Source: Vreelandella hamiltonii
Lineage (GTDB): Bacteria > Pseudomonadota > Gammaproteobacteria > Pseudomonadales > Halomonadaceae
Assembly: GCF_014651775.1 (NCBI RefSeq)
Contig: NZ_BMXN01000006.1
Coordinates: 1 to 64,000 of the forward strand
Direction of reading: 5' to 3'
DNA: 64,000 bases
Positions within the stretch are counted from its first letter, which is position 1. Each line of letters starts with the position of its first letter. Below, in pieces: positions 1 through 9,066 of this stretch. The notes under the pieces were generated by a model. It was not told where the DNA came from and did no database searches. It worked only from the letters and a program-made list of their open reading frames with translations. The position numbers and the translations under genes were made by a program.

Positions 1-17
1 TCATCGGAGTGGCTCTG

Positions 18-3000
18 TCAGCGGGTGTTGGACGACAGGTCAGATTTTACCTCGTCGGTGGCTATGAGGCAGCTCCGACGGGATTTATGCAGCGTTTCCT
101 TAAGTGCTTCGAGCATGCTGCGAACGCCTGGTTGCTTAACGACTTCGCTACGTACGACGAACTCTTCAGCGTGCACGATGCCTGCCGGGTCCCACTTGCC
201 GCCGGGGCCTGTCCAGCCGCCGTTGGCGAACGGTGCCAGCTCTCCGGTGAGTGAGCGATATTCGCGGCGCATGCGCTCTAGCTCGCTCTCTCTGCCTGCT
301 GCTAGCTCTAAACGGCGAGCTGTCCATGCCGCCATTTGTGATTGGTATGTCCATCCGCCGATGCGGTCGACAAACGCGCCTTGATCGCCATCAATCCAGT
401 TATACGTGCGGTAGCGGTCTACGTTGTCGTTGGCATTGCGGCCCGTTGACTCTGCCAGGGTATAGAACTCGTCGATTTTGGATTGCACGCGGCCCGCGTC
501 TACACGCATTTGCTCGGCTTTCTGTGCCGCGACGCGCTCTTGCTCGATACGGGCTATCTCATTCTGTGCAACGCCGAGGGCGTTGATGGATTCGCGCAAA
601 CTGATCATGGTGCTGTTCAAACCGACAAATTGGTCGGTCGTGCGCGACATCTCAGAAACGAGCCCATTTAAAGAGGTGAGCTGCTCAAGCGCCCGCTCTT
701 CTAGTGATCGTGTGTTGTCGTCAATGTCCTTGAGGTGATCAAGATCCGCTCTGCCAAAGGCCACATCGGCGAGCAGCTGCAAACGTTGCGTGCCGCTGGC
801 GGCGTTGATCACCGCCCATTCGTCTTGCGTGAGGTTCAGAGAGCCGCTGGTTTTCAGCGTTTTGATGACGTCTTCGGAGCGTGCATCCAGCAGCTTGCGC
901 TCGTCGCCCGTTATACGGCCATCTTTTAGCGCTGCTTCTAACGTAGTGACGAACCGGTTGCTGCTCTTGAGGGCGAGCGTGCGAACATCGCCGGACATGC
1001 CCGAGGCTAGGATGCCATCGACCGTCGTCATGATCGCGTTGGAGTTAGCGAGCCCGAACGTACGCACGTCTGCGGGGATGCCGCGTTTAAGCACTGCATC
1101 AACAGTCGTTAAATACGCGTTCGTGGAGTTCAGCGCGAGCCTGCGGTCGCCGCCCCCGATCTGCTTGCCGATCAACTGGTCGATGGTGCTGACGTAGCGG
1201 TTATTGCTGTTGAGCGCGAGACGTCGGTCGCTGCTGCTGATATCACGACCGACGATGAACTCAACGTTGGCCAAGTAGCGATTGGCGCTATTGAGGGCCA
1301 GCGTACGGTCGTTCTTGCTGATGTCTTTGTTGACGTAGTAACCGATCAGCGCTTCGTAATGCTGGCCTGCTGAGAGCGCTAGCCTGCGGTCGCCTCCGGT
1401 AAGAGGGGCATCGACCACGTAGCGGATCACTGCGTCATAGCGGTTTGTGCTGTCGAGTGCCAAGCGACGATCAGCGCTGTTGATGTTGCTGCCGAGTACG
1501 ATGTTGACTGTCGTGAGATAGCGGTTTGACGACGCCAGAGCGATCTCTTTACTGCCATCGTCAATATCCTTACCAACGATGTAATCAAGAGTGCTCAAAT
1601 AGCGATTGCCGCTGGTGAGCGCTAGTTTCCGATCATCGCTGCTCACGTCGGCACGGGTCGCGTAGTCGATGAGGGTCTGGTATTCGTTGAGTGACGACAA
1701 GGCGAGACGGCGGTTGCCGCCGGTTAGCTCGGCACGCACGACATAGTCGACCAGGGTGGTGTATCGGTTGGCGCTATCGAGGGCCAGTGTGCGGTCGTCG
1801 GCAGTGATATCGCGGCCCAAGATCATATTGATCATGGCGCTGTAGGCGTTAGACGACTCTAACGCCAGGCGTTTGCTCTCGCGGTCCAGCTCTGAGCGCA
1901 CCACGTAGTCGATCACCGCGCTCATGGTGTTGCTGCTGGATAGTGCCAAGCGCTTGTCGCCGTCGCTGAGCTGTCGGCGGGCGATGTAATCGACCGTGGC
2001 CACAAGGTTGTTCGACGATGCCAGGGCTAACTGGCGTAGCTCGCTATCGAGCTGGTTTTCGCCGAGCAAATAATTCAGCGTGGAGTCCAGGCGGTGGGCT
2101 TGTTGGCCTAGGATCGTGCGTAGATCCTGCGGCAGCGCGGATGCATCGGCGGCAAAATCAATCAGCGCATCAATGGTGTACTGCGAAGCAAAAATGGCGC
2201 GTTCGATCTCGCGTGCCATCTCATCGGTGACGATGCCACGGAAGCCCTCGACGATAAACTCGGCATCGCTCAGCGCCTTGGGCAGATCCTTCAGCGCTGA
2301 AAACACGTCTTGCTCGATGCGCTGGCCAGCGGGGCTTGAAGCGTTGTAATCGCGGTTCGCATCCAGCACTTGCTGAGCGTATTGCGTGATGCTTTGGAGC
2401 GCGTCGCGGTCGCCGTTCTCTGCGCGTACCAGCTGACGAGCAAATTGCTCTTGTGCGGTGGCCAGATTGATCTGGGGCGTGCTGCTGGTGGCCATCTGCT
2501 GGTCGAGCCAGTTGCCGATGCTGCCCAGCTGTTGGCTCAGCTGGTCACGCACGCGGGTTAGTTCACGGATGTAGCCCTGGGCTGCCTGTGTAGCCCGCTG
2601 CTGGGCTTCGGCCTCATCCTGCATGGCCCAAATGCGCTCACGCATTGGCCGCAGGGATTCATCGATAGAGGCCAGTTCGCGCTCGCGTTCCAGGGCCATT
2701 GCGCCTTCGGCGTCGCCCATCAGTGCCAGCAGTTCGAGCTGCATGCCGAACTGCTGTTGATCGAATGCCTGCAATGCGCGGCGGGCCTGCTGCTCGGCGC
2801 TGGCCAGCACGGATTCCGCATCACGCAGCATCTCATCAAAGCGTTGGCCAACGCGTTCGAGTCCGCGCTCGATCTCAACAAGCGCCGGTGCCAGGTTCAT
2901 CGCTTCGTTGTAGAGTTCGCGCCCGCTGACGGTGGTGAGGTCGATGCTATCGACCAGGTCGCGCAGGGCCTCAGTGCTGTTGATCACTTGGCCCGTGCGG

Positions 3001-6000
3001 GCCGTGAATGCACCGATCGCTTGCGCTGCTGCCGCCATGGCACGCTCTTGGCGCTCGGTTTCGGTGAGGACGTTTTGATAGTAGAAGTCGGCGCGGGCGC
3101 TGAACGCATCGATGCCGCCTGCCAGCTCGGCCAGATGGCTGGCGGCGCTGCCACCGGCCAGCGATGCAGCCAGCGTTGAGCCGTGCAGCTGCTCCAGGAT
3201 GGGGTTGAGCGTGCTGAGGGCACCGGCGAGGCGCTCCAGGGTGTCGATCGTCGTCTCACCGCCCAGGGCGTATTGGCTGACATCTCCCACCGAGCGAATC
3301 GCCAGGGCGTTGAGGGTGTTGCCCAGCCATTCCTGGATCTTCGCTTCGGCGTCTTCGGCGCTCAGACCTTGGGTATCGATGCGGGTTAGGCCAGTGGTAA
3401 AGCCCGCGAGTGCGGAGGACTGGAAGCCGAGCACCTCGATGGTGGCTGCCAGGCTGGCCTCAGTGGCGTCGTAGACATCCTGCAAGGCGCTGGCAAACTC
3501 GCCCTGGAGTGCTGATGTGTTCGTGCGTGACCGCGAACGACGGAGCAAGCCGCCGCTGCGGCGCTGCTCGCTGAACTGGTTACCCGCGATGCTGCCGTCG
3601 TTGATACCGAGGTTGACGCCGGAGCCCGTTTCCCGCCAGGAGCCACCGAACAGGCCACCCAGGGCCGAGCCTAGGCCGGAGCCCAGCAACGCGCCGATGG
3701 GCCCGCCCAGGTACGTGCCTGCAAGCCCCCCGATAGTGCCCAGGGTGTTGCTGTGCTGCCCTTGGCCGAACAGTTGGCCACCGAGGTAGTTGCCAGCAAA
3801 ACCAGCACCGAGGCCTGCCAGGCCCTGCACGCCGGAGAAGTTGTGCATGCTGCCGCCCCACAGCCCCGTGGAGCCAGTGCCGGACGTCGCCGCATTTGCC
3901 CAGCCGGTGCCCCCATAAGACTGAGCGCCACCCGCACCGCCCCACTGGATGCCGTTGAAGCCGCCTTGCAAGGCGTTCCACATATTGCCCACGCTGCCGG
4001 GGCTGATGCCAAAGCCGCCCGCCTGCTGGCCACCGGCACCGCCAGCCAGGCCCATGCTGGCCGCCAGTTGCACGGTGATAGGCCGGGTGATGGTCATGTG
4101 CAGCAGCTCGGCGAGGGTTTGATCCCACATGCGTTTGATGGTGTCGGTGGCGTTGCGGCTGCCGTCTACGGCGCCCAGCCAGAGATCCGCGAAGCCGTTG
4201 TCGAGGCGGCGCAGGCCGTTGGTGCGCAGCTCTTCCATCGCGCCGTCCATGGTGTACAGCGCGGTGGTGGTGCTGGTGGCGAGTTCGTCGGCGTCGTTTT
4301 GGGCGTCGATGTACGCGGTTTGCAGCGCGCCGATCATGTAGAGGTATTCGCTGGCCGTGATGCGGCCCATGGCGAATGCCAGGTTGAGGGTGTTTTGATC
4401 CTGGGCGAGTTGGAGAGTTTCGCGCCTGTTTGGCACTAAACGATTGCGCAGGGCTTCGATGGCCGTGGCTTGGGCCTCTGTAGCTTTTGTAAGTGCTAGC
4501 GTAGCAGCAGCGGCCGCACGTGCCGCTTCAGTAGCAGCGTTGGTAGTCTGGGTAGATCTCGCAGCGGATACCGTGATGTCATCAAGCGCTACTGCGGCGG
4601 CACGATCTGCGGTCGTTGCATTCTCTCGCTCTGCGCGGTTTTGACGAATAGCGGTTTGAATCCTGACTTGCTCTTCCCACAGCCCCGCTAGCGACTGCGC
4701 CTGCTGATCAATGGCGCCCGTGACGCTGTCTGACATTCCCTTGTGGGAGTTTTCATAAAACGCCTGCCGAGCCTGAAGCTCGGTCATTTGTGCCATTGCA
4801 TCCTGCGCTTGCAGAGATACCGCCTCTAGCGCATTGATGAGATTGTCATAAGAGGCATCTAAAGCCGCCGCCGTACCACTGCGTATAGCGGCAGTATTTT
4901 CTTCCAAGGCATCAGTAGTGTTTTGTGCCACTACATCGACCAGCCCTAACTCTTCACGGAAATAATAGATAGCGCTGCCCGCTATCACGGCTGCGCCCAA
5001 CGGCCCACCCACTAGGGCCAACGCACCCGCAGCGGCGCGGGTTGCGCCCGCTAACGCTAATTGCCCGGTGGCTGCCGTGGCGCTGATGCCCGACATACGG
5101 GCGAGTGCCAACTGATAAGCAACGGTTTGTTGGGTGGCCGCGAGCTTGGCGGTGGTGGCGACACCCAATGCCCCCACATAACGGCCCGCCAACACAACGG
5201 CCACGGCGGTGGCGGCGAACTGGATGTTGTCGATGTTATCGACCAGCGGGTCAATGGCCGCGTTCATCAGATCGGCGGCACCGATCAGGATGCCCGCGAC
5301 GCCTTCAGACGCGCCCATGGCTTGGTCCAGCTCGCCGACCAGTCGCGTAGCGGAGGTGCCGATGCGCACAAAACCGTCTTCGATCGTCGCGGGCATTTCG
5401 CCAGCGCGTTCGCGCACATCGTCCAGGGAGTTGATCAGGGCGCTGGCGATCACATCGCCGGTAATCCGCCCCTCAGTAGCCAGGCCACGTAACTGGCTGA
5501 CGGTGACGCCCAGTTGATTGGCCAATGCCTGGGCTACTTCACCGCCATTGGCGAGTACCGTCTCAAGCCCATCCGCCTGCAGCCTGCCGACGGCCATGGC
5601 CCGGGACAGGGCATTTTGCACAGACTCGGCCTGCTGGCCACGCGTGGCGGTCAGCACCAGCATGTGGTTGAGCGATTCGGTGTAATCGGCGGTGTCGGCG
5701 GCTGTGCGGCCCAGGTCGCGCAGGGCTGAGACGTTGCTGGCGTAGGTGCGGGCGGTCTGTTCCAGCGGTGCATAGGAGGCATTGGCGATATCGGTGATGC
5801 GCTCCATCATATCGCCCGCCGCGCTCATGTCGCCGATGGCCGCACCGACGACCGATCGCATGTCTGACCAGCCATCGGTCATGCCTGCGAGTTGGCGTAC
5901 TGAGAACGCGCCCAGGGCCAAGCCTACCGTTGTGCGCAGCAGGTTGAAGTGGCTGTTGGTGGTTTGTACTTGCTGGCTGGTTTGGCTAAGCGCCTGGGTG

Positions 6001-6245
6001 GCTTCACGCCCGCCCTGGGTGGCTTCGGTGCCAAAGGCGCGTGCTTCGCGCTGAGTAGTGCGTAGGTGTTCGGAGACCGTCACCGCGCTACGGCCTGGTG
6101 CCGTGAGCGCGGTATCGGCCTTGCGGCTTTCCCGCTCGGTGGTGGTGCCAAATTCCCGCACGTCGTTCTGGGCATCGCGGAGGGTGCTGGAGAGCTGGCG
6201 GCCATCGCCGGTCAGCGTGACGCTAAGCGTTAGATTGTTGTTCAC
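18..6245 (-). CDS. Phage tail tape measure protein (2075 aa)
   Basis: It sets siphovirus tail length and helps DNA ejection. The start is GTG with AAGGAAG seven bases upstream. Residues about 85-330 match the tape-measure N-terminal domain. Hydrophobic or Gly-rich stretches follow around residues 340-430 and in the Gly-rich middle near 750-880, and alpha-helical coiled regions dominate. A block of 14 clear 27-28-residue repeats lies at about 1405-1785. Near the C-terminus, the stretch from FANGGWTGPGG to EEFVVR is a usual tape-measure ending, but about 25 basic residues follow it that look less typical. It is downstream of the two chaperone frames, as expected. Confidence 0.95.
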   Translation of the reverse strand: MNNNLTLSVTLTGDGRQLSSTLRDAQNDVREFGTTTERESRKADTALTAPGRSAVTVSEHLRTTQREARAFGTEATQGGREATQALSQTSQQVQTTNSHFNLLRTTVGLALGAFSVRQLAGMTDGWSDMRSVVGAAIGDMSAAGDMMERITDIANASYAPLEQTARTYASNVSALRDLGRTAADTADYTESLNHMLVLTATRGQQAESVQNALSRAMAVGRLQADGLETVLANGGEVAQALANQLGVTVSQLRGLATEGRITGDVIASALINSLDDVRERAGEMPATIEDGFVRIGTSATRLVGELDQAMGASEGVAGILIGAADLMNAAIDPLVDNIDNIQFAATAVAVVLAGRYVGALGVATTAKLAATQQTVAYQLALARMSGISATAATGQLALAGATRAAAGALALVGGPLGAAVIAGSAIYYFREELGLVDVVAQNTTDALEENTAAIRSGTAAALDASYDNLINALEAVSLQAQDAMAQMTELQARQAFYENSHKGMSDSVTGAIDQQAQSLAGLWEEQVRIQTAIRQNRAERENATTADRAAAVALDDITVSAARSTQTTNAATEAARAAAAATLALTKATEAQATAIEALRNRLVPNRRETLQLAQDQNTLNLAFAMGRITASEYLYMIGALQTAYIDAQNDADELATSTTTALYTMDGAMEELRTNGLRRLDNGFADLWLGAVDGSRNATDTIKRMWDQTLAELLHMTITRPITVQLAASMGLAGGAGGQQAGGFGISPGSVGNMWNALQGGFNGIQWGGAGGAQSYGGTGWANAATSGTGSTGLWGGSMHNFSGVQGLAGLGAGFAGNYLGGQLFGQGQHSNTLGTIGGLAGTYLGGPIGALLGSGLGSALGGLFGGSWRETGSGVNLGINDGSIAGNQFSEQRRSGGLLRRSRSRTNTSALQGEFASALQDVYDATEASLAATIEVLGFQSSALAGFTTGLTRIDTQGLSAEDAEAKIQEWLGNTLNALAIRSVGDVSQYALGGETTIDTLERLAGALSTLNPILEQLHGSTLAASLAGGSAASHLAELAGGIDAFSARADFYYQNVLTETERQERAMAAAAQAIGAFTARTGQVINSTEALRDLVDSIDLTTVSGRELYNEAMNLAPALVEIERGLERVGQRFDEMLRDAESVLASAEQQARRALQAFDQQQFGMQLELLALMGDAEGAMALERERELASIDESLRPMRERIWAMQDEAEAQQRATQAAQGYIRELTRVRDQLSQQLGSIGNWLDQQMATSSTPQINLATAQEQFARQLVRAENGDRDALQSITQYAQQVLDANRDYNASSPAGQRIEQDVFSALKDLPKALSDAEFIVEGFRGIVTDEMAREIERAIFASQYTIDALIDFAADASALPQDLRTILGQQAHRLDSTLNYLLGENQLDSELRQLALASSNNLVATVDYIARRQLSDGDKRLALSSSNTMSAVIDYVVRSELDRESKRLALESSNAYSAMINMILGRDITADDRTLALDSANRYTTLVDYVVRAELTGGNRRLALSSLNEYQTLIDYATRADVSSDDRKLALTSGNRYLSTLDYIVGKDIDDGSKEIALASSNRYLTTVNIVLGSNINSADRRLALDSTNRYDAVIRYVVDAPLTGGDRRLALSAGQHYEALIGYYVNKDISKNDRTLALNSANRYLANVEFIVGRDISSSDRRLALNSNNRYVSTIDQLIGKQIGGGDRRLALNSTNAYLTTVDAVLKRGIPADVRTFGLANSNAIMTTVDGILASGMSGDVRTLALKSSNRFVTTLEAALKDGRITGDERKLLDARSEDVIKTLKTSGSLNLTQDEWAVINAASGTQRLQLLADVAFGRADLDHLKDIDDNTRSLEERALEQLTSLNGLVSEMSRTTDQFVGLNSTMISLRESINALGVAQNEIARIEQERVAAQKAEQMRVDAGRVQSKIDEFYTLAESTGRNANDNVDRYRTYNWIDGDQGAFVDRIGGWTYQSQMAAWTARRLELAAGRESELERMRREYRSLTGELAPFANGGWTGPGGKWDPAGIVHAEEFVVRSEVVKQPGVRSMLEALKETLHKSRRSCLIATDEVKSDLSSNTR
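895..2035 (-). repeat. 81-bp tandem repeat array coding 14 copies of a 27-aa unit
   Basis: Within the tape measure gene the protein repeats a unit of the form LALxSxNrYlttvdyivg followed by about nine residues ending in DRR or DRK. I count 13 units of 27 residues and a last one of 28. Two more degenerate units can be aligned just before the first clear copy. Spacing is regular and in frame, so each copy would add a constant helical length to the tape. Confidence 0.9.
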
Positions 6246-6256
6246 TGAGCTTCCTT

Positions 6257-6595
6257 CTAACGTTTAGTTGCGGGTTTCTTTTTCATCACCTGGAGTGCGC
6301 CCAGCTCGATCAACTGAACCTGGTCGATGCGCTCGATCATCGTTTCCTGGGGCAGACGATAGATACTGAGCAAACTGATAAGGGGCGTAAGATCCAGGCC
6401 TTCTACTTCGTCCAAGCCTTTGTAGCGCCACTGCCTGCCGCAGCGCTGGAACAGCTGCACGGCGTCCCAGTTCTCTGGCAGCACCTCAAAGAAATCCGGC
6501 TCGGCAGCAGCAGCTTCGGCTTCTTCGGCTAGCTCGCCGCCCAACGTAATGCCCAGGGCGGCGAGGTCATCCGTGACCAAGTTGGGCTGTTCCAT
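6257..6595 (-). CDS. Tail assembly chaperone, distal frame (DUF1799-like)
   Basis: This 112-aa frame contains the QLFQRCGRQWRYKGLDEVEG region typical of the small DUF1799 phage proteins found just before tape measure genes. It is the positional counterpart of lambda gpT. Its reading frame stays open upstream of the ATG back to the slippery A-run at 6646-6652 and is in the -1 frame relative to the preceding gene. It is therefore probably made mainly as the C-terminal half of a 231-aa fusion. The ATG at 6595 may not be used, as no good ribosome site precedes it. The tape measure gene starts 11 bases further on. Confidence 0.85.
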   Translation of the reverse strand: MEQPNLVTDDLAALGITLGGELAEEAEAAAAEPDFFEVLPENWDAVQLFQRCGRQWRYKGLDEVEGLDLTPLISLLSIYRLPQETMIERIDQVQLIELGALQVMKKKPATKR

Positions 6596-6627
6596 ATTGG
6601 CTTCAGCCCAGTGAATGCCAGCGTCGA

Positions 6628-6951
6628 CTAGATTCGCCCACGGTTCTTTTTTGAGACGCTCTCGTGGTAAGCCGTGATCAGTGCGGCACTCGCGGCAGGA
6701 TCGTTTTTCACAGCGTGCAAAAGTTGATCGCCCTGAAGTGGTTGGCCGTCTGGGCCCGACACCTCCAGTTCGCTCACTTCGAGCAGTACATGATCGAGGA
6801 GCGGCGAGTCGGCGGGCATTTCACGCAGCTTGTCTTGCGGCACTGCTTTGAACTTGGCCTTGAATTTGCCGGTGTGCTCTTTGCCTTCGTCGTCGTAAAT
6901 GGTCAGTGAGACGGGGTAGGTGTATGAGCGGTTGGTGTTGAGTTTGAACAC
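6628..6951 (-). CDS. Tail assembly chaperone, proximal frame (gpG-like)
   Basis: This 107-aa protein has the size and position of lambda gpG: after the tail tube gene and before the tape measure. The sequence is a small beta-rich N-terminal domain followed by an acidic helical part (ELEVSGPDGQ, then AVKNDPAASAALITAYHESV). Its last codons include TCA AAA AAG, a classic -1 slippery heptamer, six codons before the TAG stop. In this role the short form and a minority long fusion coat the tape measure protein during tail assembly. The assignment rests on synteny and the frameshift signal more than on sequence recognition. Confidence 0.85.
   Translation of the reverse strand: MFKLNTNRSYTYPVSLTIYDDEGKEHTGKFKAKFKAVPQDKLREMPADSPLLDHVLLEVSELEVSGPDGQPLQGDQLLHAVKNDPAASAALITAYHESVSKKNRGRI
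6646..6652 (-). other. Programmed -1 ribosomal frameshift site A AAA AAG
   Basis: On the minus strand the codons TCA AAA AAG (6654-6646) of the proximal chaperone form the heptamer A-AAA-AAG in the correct register. Slipping back one base gives AAA GAA CCG TGG and stays open without a stop into the distal frame at 6595. The product would have 102 residues of the first frame plus 129 of the second. The coordinate registers (6951 and 6595) differ by exactly -1. Confidence 0.85.
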
Positions 6952-7008
6952 GGTATTTCTCCTGATTAACTGCGGTTTAACCGCCGCTGATGCAGCGGTG
7001 CTGGCGGG

Positions 7009-7944
7009 TTACTTGACGACGATGGTGACTTCGTCGTTACCGTCGATGGGCTCGGGCATGTAGTTGATGCTCAGCATCTGCTTGCCTTTCACATCGGCGT
7101 AGGTAGGCGCTTCGATGCCTACCGATGGCATGTTGATCTCGATGATGTTGCCGGGGGTTTTGCCGTGGGTGAGCGTGAGCACCCCGGTCTCTGCGTTCTG
7201 GTGCACCGCGAAGTAGTCCTTGACGCCGACGCCAGGGTCTTCGATTTGCAACGTGCCGGAGGGGCCGCGCCCGGTGATCTCGATGTCAGCACCGCCGACG
7301 ACTTCGGACATATGCTCCACTTGGCCCGCCATGTTCAAAGTGAACTGGCTGAACGGGACGGTGGCCCCCATGAAGCTGAGCTGTTCGGTGTTCGTGCTGT
7401 TGACCACCAGCGCTTGCTTCCATTGAGTGAGCGTGACGGCAGGCAGCTCTTCTTGCGTCACAGGGCTGATCAACCCGTAAAGCGTGAACCGGATCGTTGG
7501 GATGCCGTTACCGTTGAACGTGAACTCTGGCGTGCCGTGGGCACCGCGCCCTTTGTGCAGGTTGCCGTCCATGTGAGCGAAGAACACGCAGCTGTCTTCA
7601 TTTTCAGACACCGGGCTGTAGGTGACGCTTTCGCCCTCAACGACGACTTCGCTCCAGCCACAGGCACGTAGCATGGTGCCCCAAGGCGGAGGCGTGCCTA
7701 GCTCACCACTGGTATTCGCCTCGACTTCCACCACCACCTGAACGTGCTTCTCGCCCGGTGCCTGCGGTGAGTTGCCGTAGTACGGGCGCACGAAATTGCG
7801 CTCGATATTGTTACCGGCCAGCGGCGTGGACGTGATCTCACGCGCTAACACGGCCTGGGTGGCGGCATCCGGTGTGGTGGTGCCGTCGTTGTATTCGGAT
7901 TCCAGGGCGACTCTGAGCGCCCGGCGGTTCGTTTTCATACTCAC
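7009..7944 (-). CDS. Major tail tube protein
   Basis: This roughly 311-aa protein is the tail tube subunit, judged by its beta-rich composition, motifs such as GELGTPPPWGTMLRACGW and the position between tail terminator and chaperones. The reading frame is open to 7962, but TAGGAG lies seven or so bases before a GTG at 7944, with an ATG at 7938 as a second candidate. The GTG or this ATG is the likely start. Hexamers of this protein stack to form the non-contractile tail, which supports a siphovirus rather than myovirus Mu relative. Confidence 0.88.
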   Translation of the reverse strand: MSMKTNRRALRVALESEYNDGTTTPDAATQAVLAREITSTPLAGNNIERNFVRPYYGNSPQAPGEKHVQVVVEVEANTSGELGTPPPWGTMLRACGWSEVVVEGESVTYSPVSENEDSCVFFAHMDGNLHKGRGAHGTPEFTFNGNGIPTIRFTLYGLISPVTQEELPAVTLTQWKQALVVNSTNTEQLSFMGATVPFSQFTLNMAGQVEHMSEVVGGADIEITGRGPSGTLQIEDPGVGVKDYFAVHQNAETGVLTLTHGKTPGNIIEINMPSVGIEAPTYADVKGKQMLSINYMPEPIDGNDEVTIVVK

Positions 7945-7955
7945 GGTTCGTTCTC

Positions 7956-8357
7956 CTACCACCGGTATTCAGTGGTGAATACGTCGACCCAGAAAAGGGC
8001 GTGACTCTTTAGGCTCAGGATTTGGCCGCGCTGCCATTTGATGGCGCTGTCGCAGTCGTCCGGTATCCAGTTGATCAGGCTGTTCAGCATTGGCTCGCGC
8101 AGTAGTGCCAGCTCATCATCGGTATTGCCCAGCGGTAAATTGCGCCGCTGAATGCTGGTGACGAGCAGCACCTCTGGCCGCACCAGGTGATCGGCTCCGC
8201 TACTCATGTCGTGGTGAGTGACGGTCTCACGCCCTAGCACCAGCATCCTGCTGGGGTTCTGCTTTGTGTTCTGGGCAGCGTCCACATCAGCGGCTAGCTG
8301 AACCTTGGGGCCATCCAGCGCGTTGAGCCGTGCTAGCCAGGGCGTGAGCGAGAGCAT
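7956..8357 (-). CDS. Probable tail terminator protein
   Basis: The 133-aa protein carries the pattern EPMLNSLINWIPDD and a C-terminal aromatic VFTTEYRW that I associate with tail terminator or tail completion proteins of Mu-like siphophages. The gene starts by a one-base TAATG overlap with the previous gene and ends just before the tail tube start, which is the usual place. Such proteins cap the tail tube before joining to the head. The call is by synteny plus general similarity. Confidence 0.7.
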   Translation of the reverse strand: MLSLTPWLARLNALDGPKVQLAADVDAAQNTKQNPSRMLVLGRETVTHHDMSSGADHLVRPEVLLVTSIQRRNLPLGNTDDELALLREPMLNSLINWIPDDCDSAIKWQRGQILSLKSHALFWVDVFTTEYRW

Positions 8358-8641
8358 TACTTGGCCTCTTTCTCTTTGCTGGGTAGCTTGTCGGCGGCTA
8401 CTTCAGCGTCCGATAGCGGCTCGTAGGGGAGTTGCTCCATTACCAGCGCGGGGTCACGGGCAATGGCTTTATAGGCACTGCCCTTGTCATCCAGCAGCAG
8501 CCGTTTCCACTCATTGGTGATGATGACGCCACACACCTGGCGCTTGATGCCGGGTGATTTGGTTTTGACGCGCACCGACACATCTACACGCGGGCGTGGC
8601 GGGGGCGCTGCTTTGGTGGTCTGTTTGGCACTCATTGCCAT
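8357..8641 (-). CDS. Small phage structural-module protein, function unknown (HI1506-like)
   Basis: This 94-aa basic protein has a Pro/Arg-rich N-terminus (AAPPPRPRVDVSVRVK) and an acidic end. It sits between the gp36-like connector gene and the tail terminator. Mu-like phages often have a small uncharacterised protein of the HI1506 type here, and this may be one, but I cannot show the family. Tight spacing on both sides says it is part of the head-tail joining operon. Confidence 0.6.
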   Translation of the reverse strand: MAMSAKQTTKAAPPPRPRVDVSVRVKTKSPGIKRQVCGVIITNEWKRLLLDDKGSAYKAIARDPALVMEQLPYEPLSDAEVAADKLPSKEKEAK

Positions 8642-8644
8642 CTC

Positions 8645-9052
8645 CTAAAAACCGCCGCCGGAGAACACTTGGCGGCCTGGGTTCATTTGCACGCTGCCTG
8701 CACTGCTGGATGAAGGGCCGGTCGAGATGCCCAGCTTCACTTCACCTCGTGACACGCTACGCAAGAACTTCACGGCGTCGTCGTAGCGCTTTTGCACTTG
8801 ATCCGTGGCGTGCTCGTCGTAGAGCCGGTAACGGGCGATGTCGCAGGCGTAGGCGGTGACGATGCGCGGTACAGGCGAGAGCGGCACAGGGTAGCCCGCC
8901 GCACTGACGTAGCCGTCGATCTCGCCGCTGGCGTCGTCGCAGGCGCGATCGACGGCTGCGTTATCGATCTCACCGCTGGCGTCATGGGCGATGGCTTGTA
9001 GCTCGCCTTCGCTGAACCGGGCGATGAGATCTGCTTTCGTGCAGTACGGCAT
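8645..9052 (-). CDS. Mu gp36-like head-tail connector (DUF1320)
   Basis: The 135-aa protein begins MPYCTKADLIARFSEGEL and continues with paired EIDGYVSAAGYPVPL and IARYRLYD segments, the recognisable pattern of DUF1320/Mu gp36 proteins. These are thought to act as head completion or connector proteins. It follows the major capsid gene and precedes the small structural proteins, as in Mu and B3. The C-terminal 30 residues are Ser/Gly rich and probably flexible. Confidence 0.9.
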   Translation of the reverse strand: MPYCTKADLIARFSEGELQAIAHDASGEIDNAAVDRACDDASGEIDGYVSAAGYPVPLSPVPRIVTAYACDIARYRLYDEHATDQVQKRYDDAVKFLRSVSRGEVKLGISTGPSSSSAGSVQMNPGRQVFSGGGF

Positions 9053-9066
9053 GGGTTAGTGCTCCG

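Noticed and set aside
895-2035. CRISPR array
   Set aside because: The regular 81-bp repeat is in frame within a long gene, with diverged copies and no spacer-repeat structure.
5061-5492. Long plus-strand open frames opposite the tape measure, capsid and terminase genes
   Set aside because: They are GC-rich shadows of well-supported minus-strand genes, with low-complexity Arg/Ala/Pro/Ser composition and no domains.
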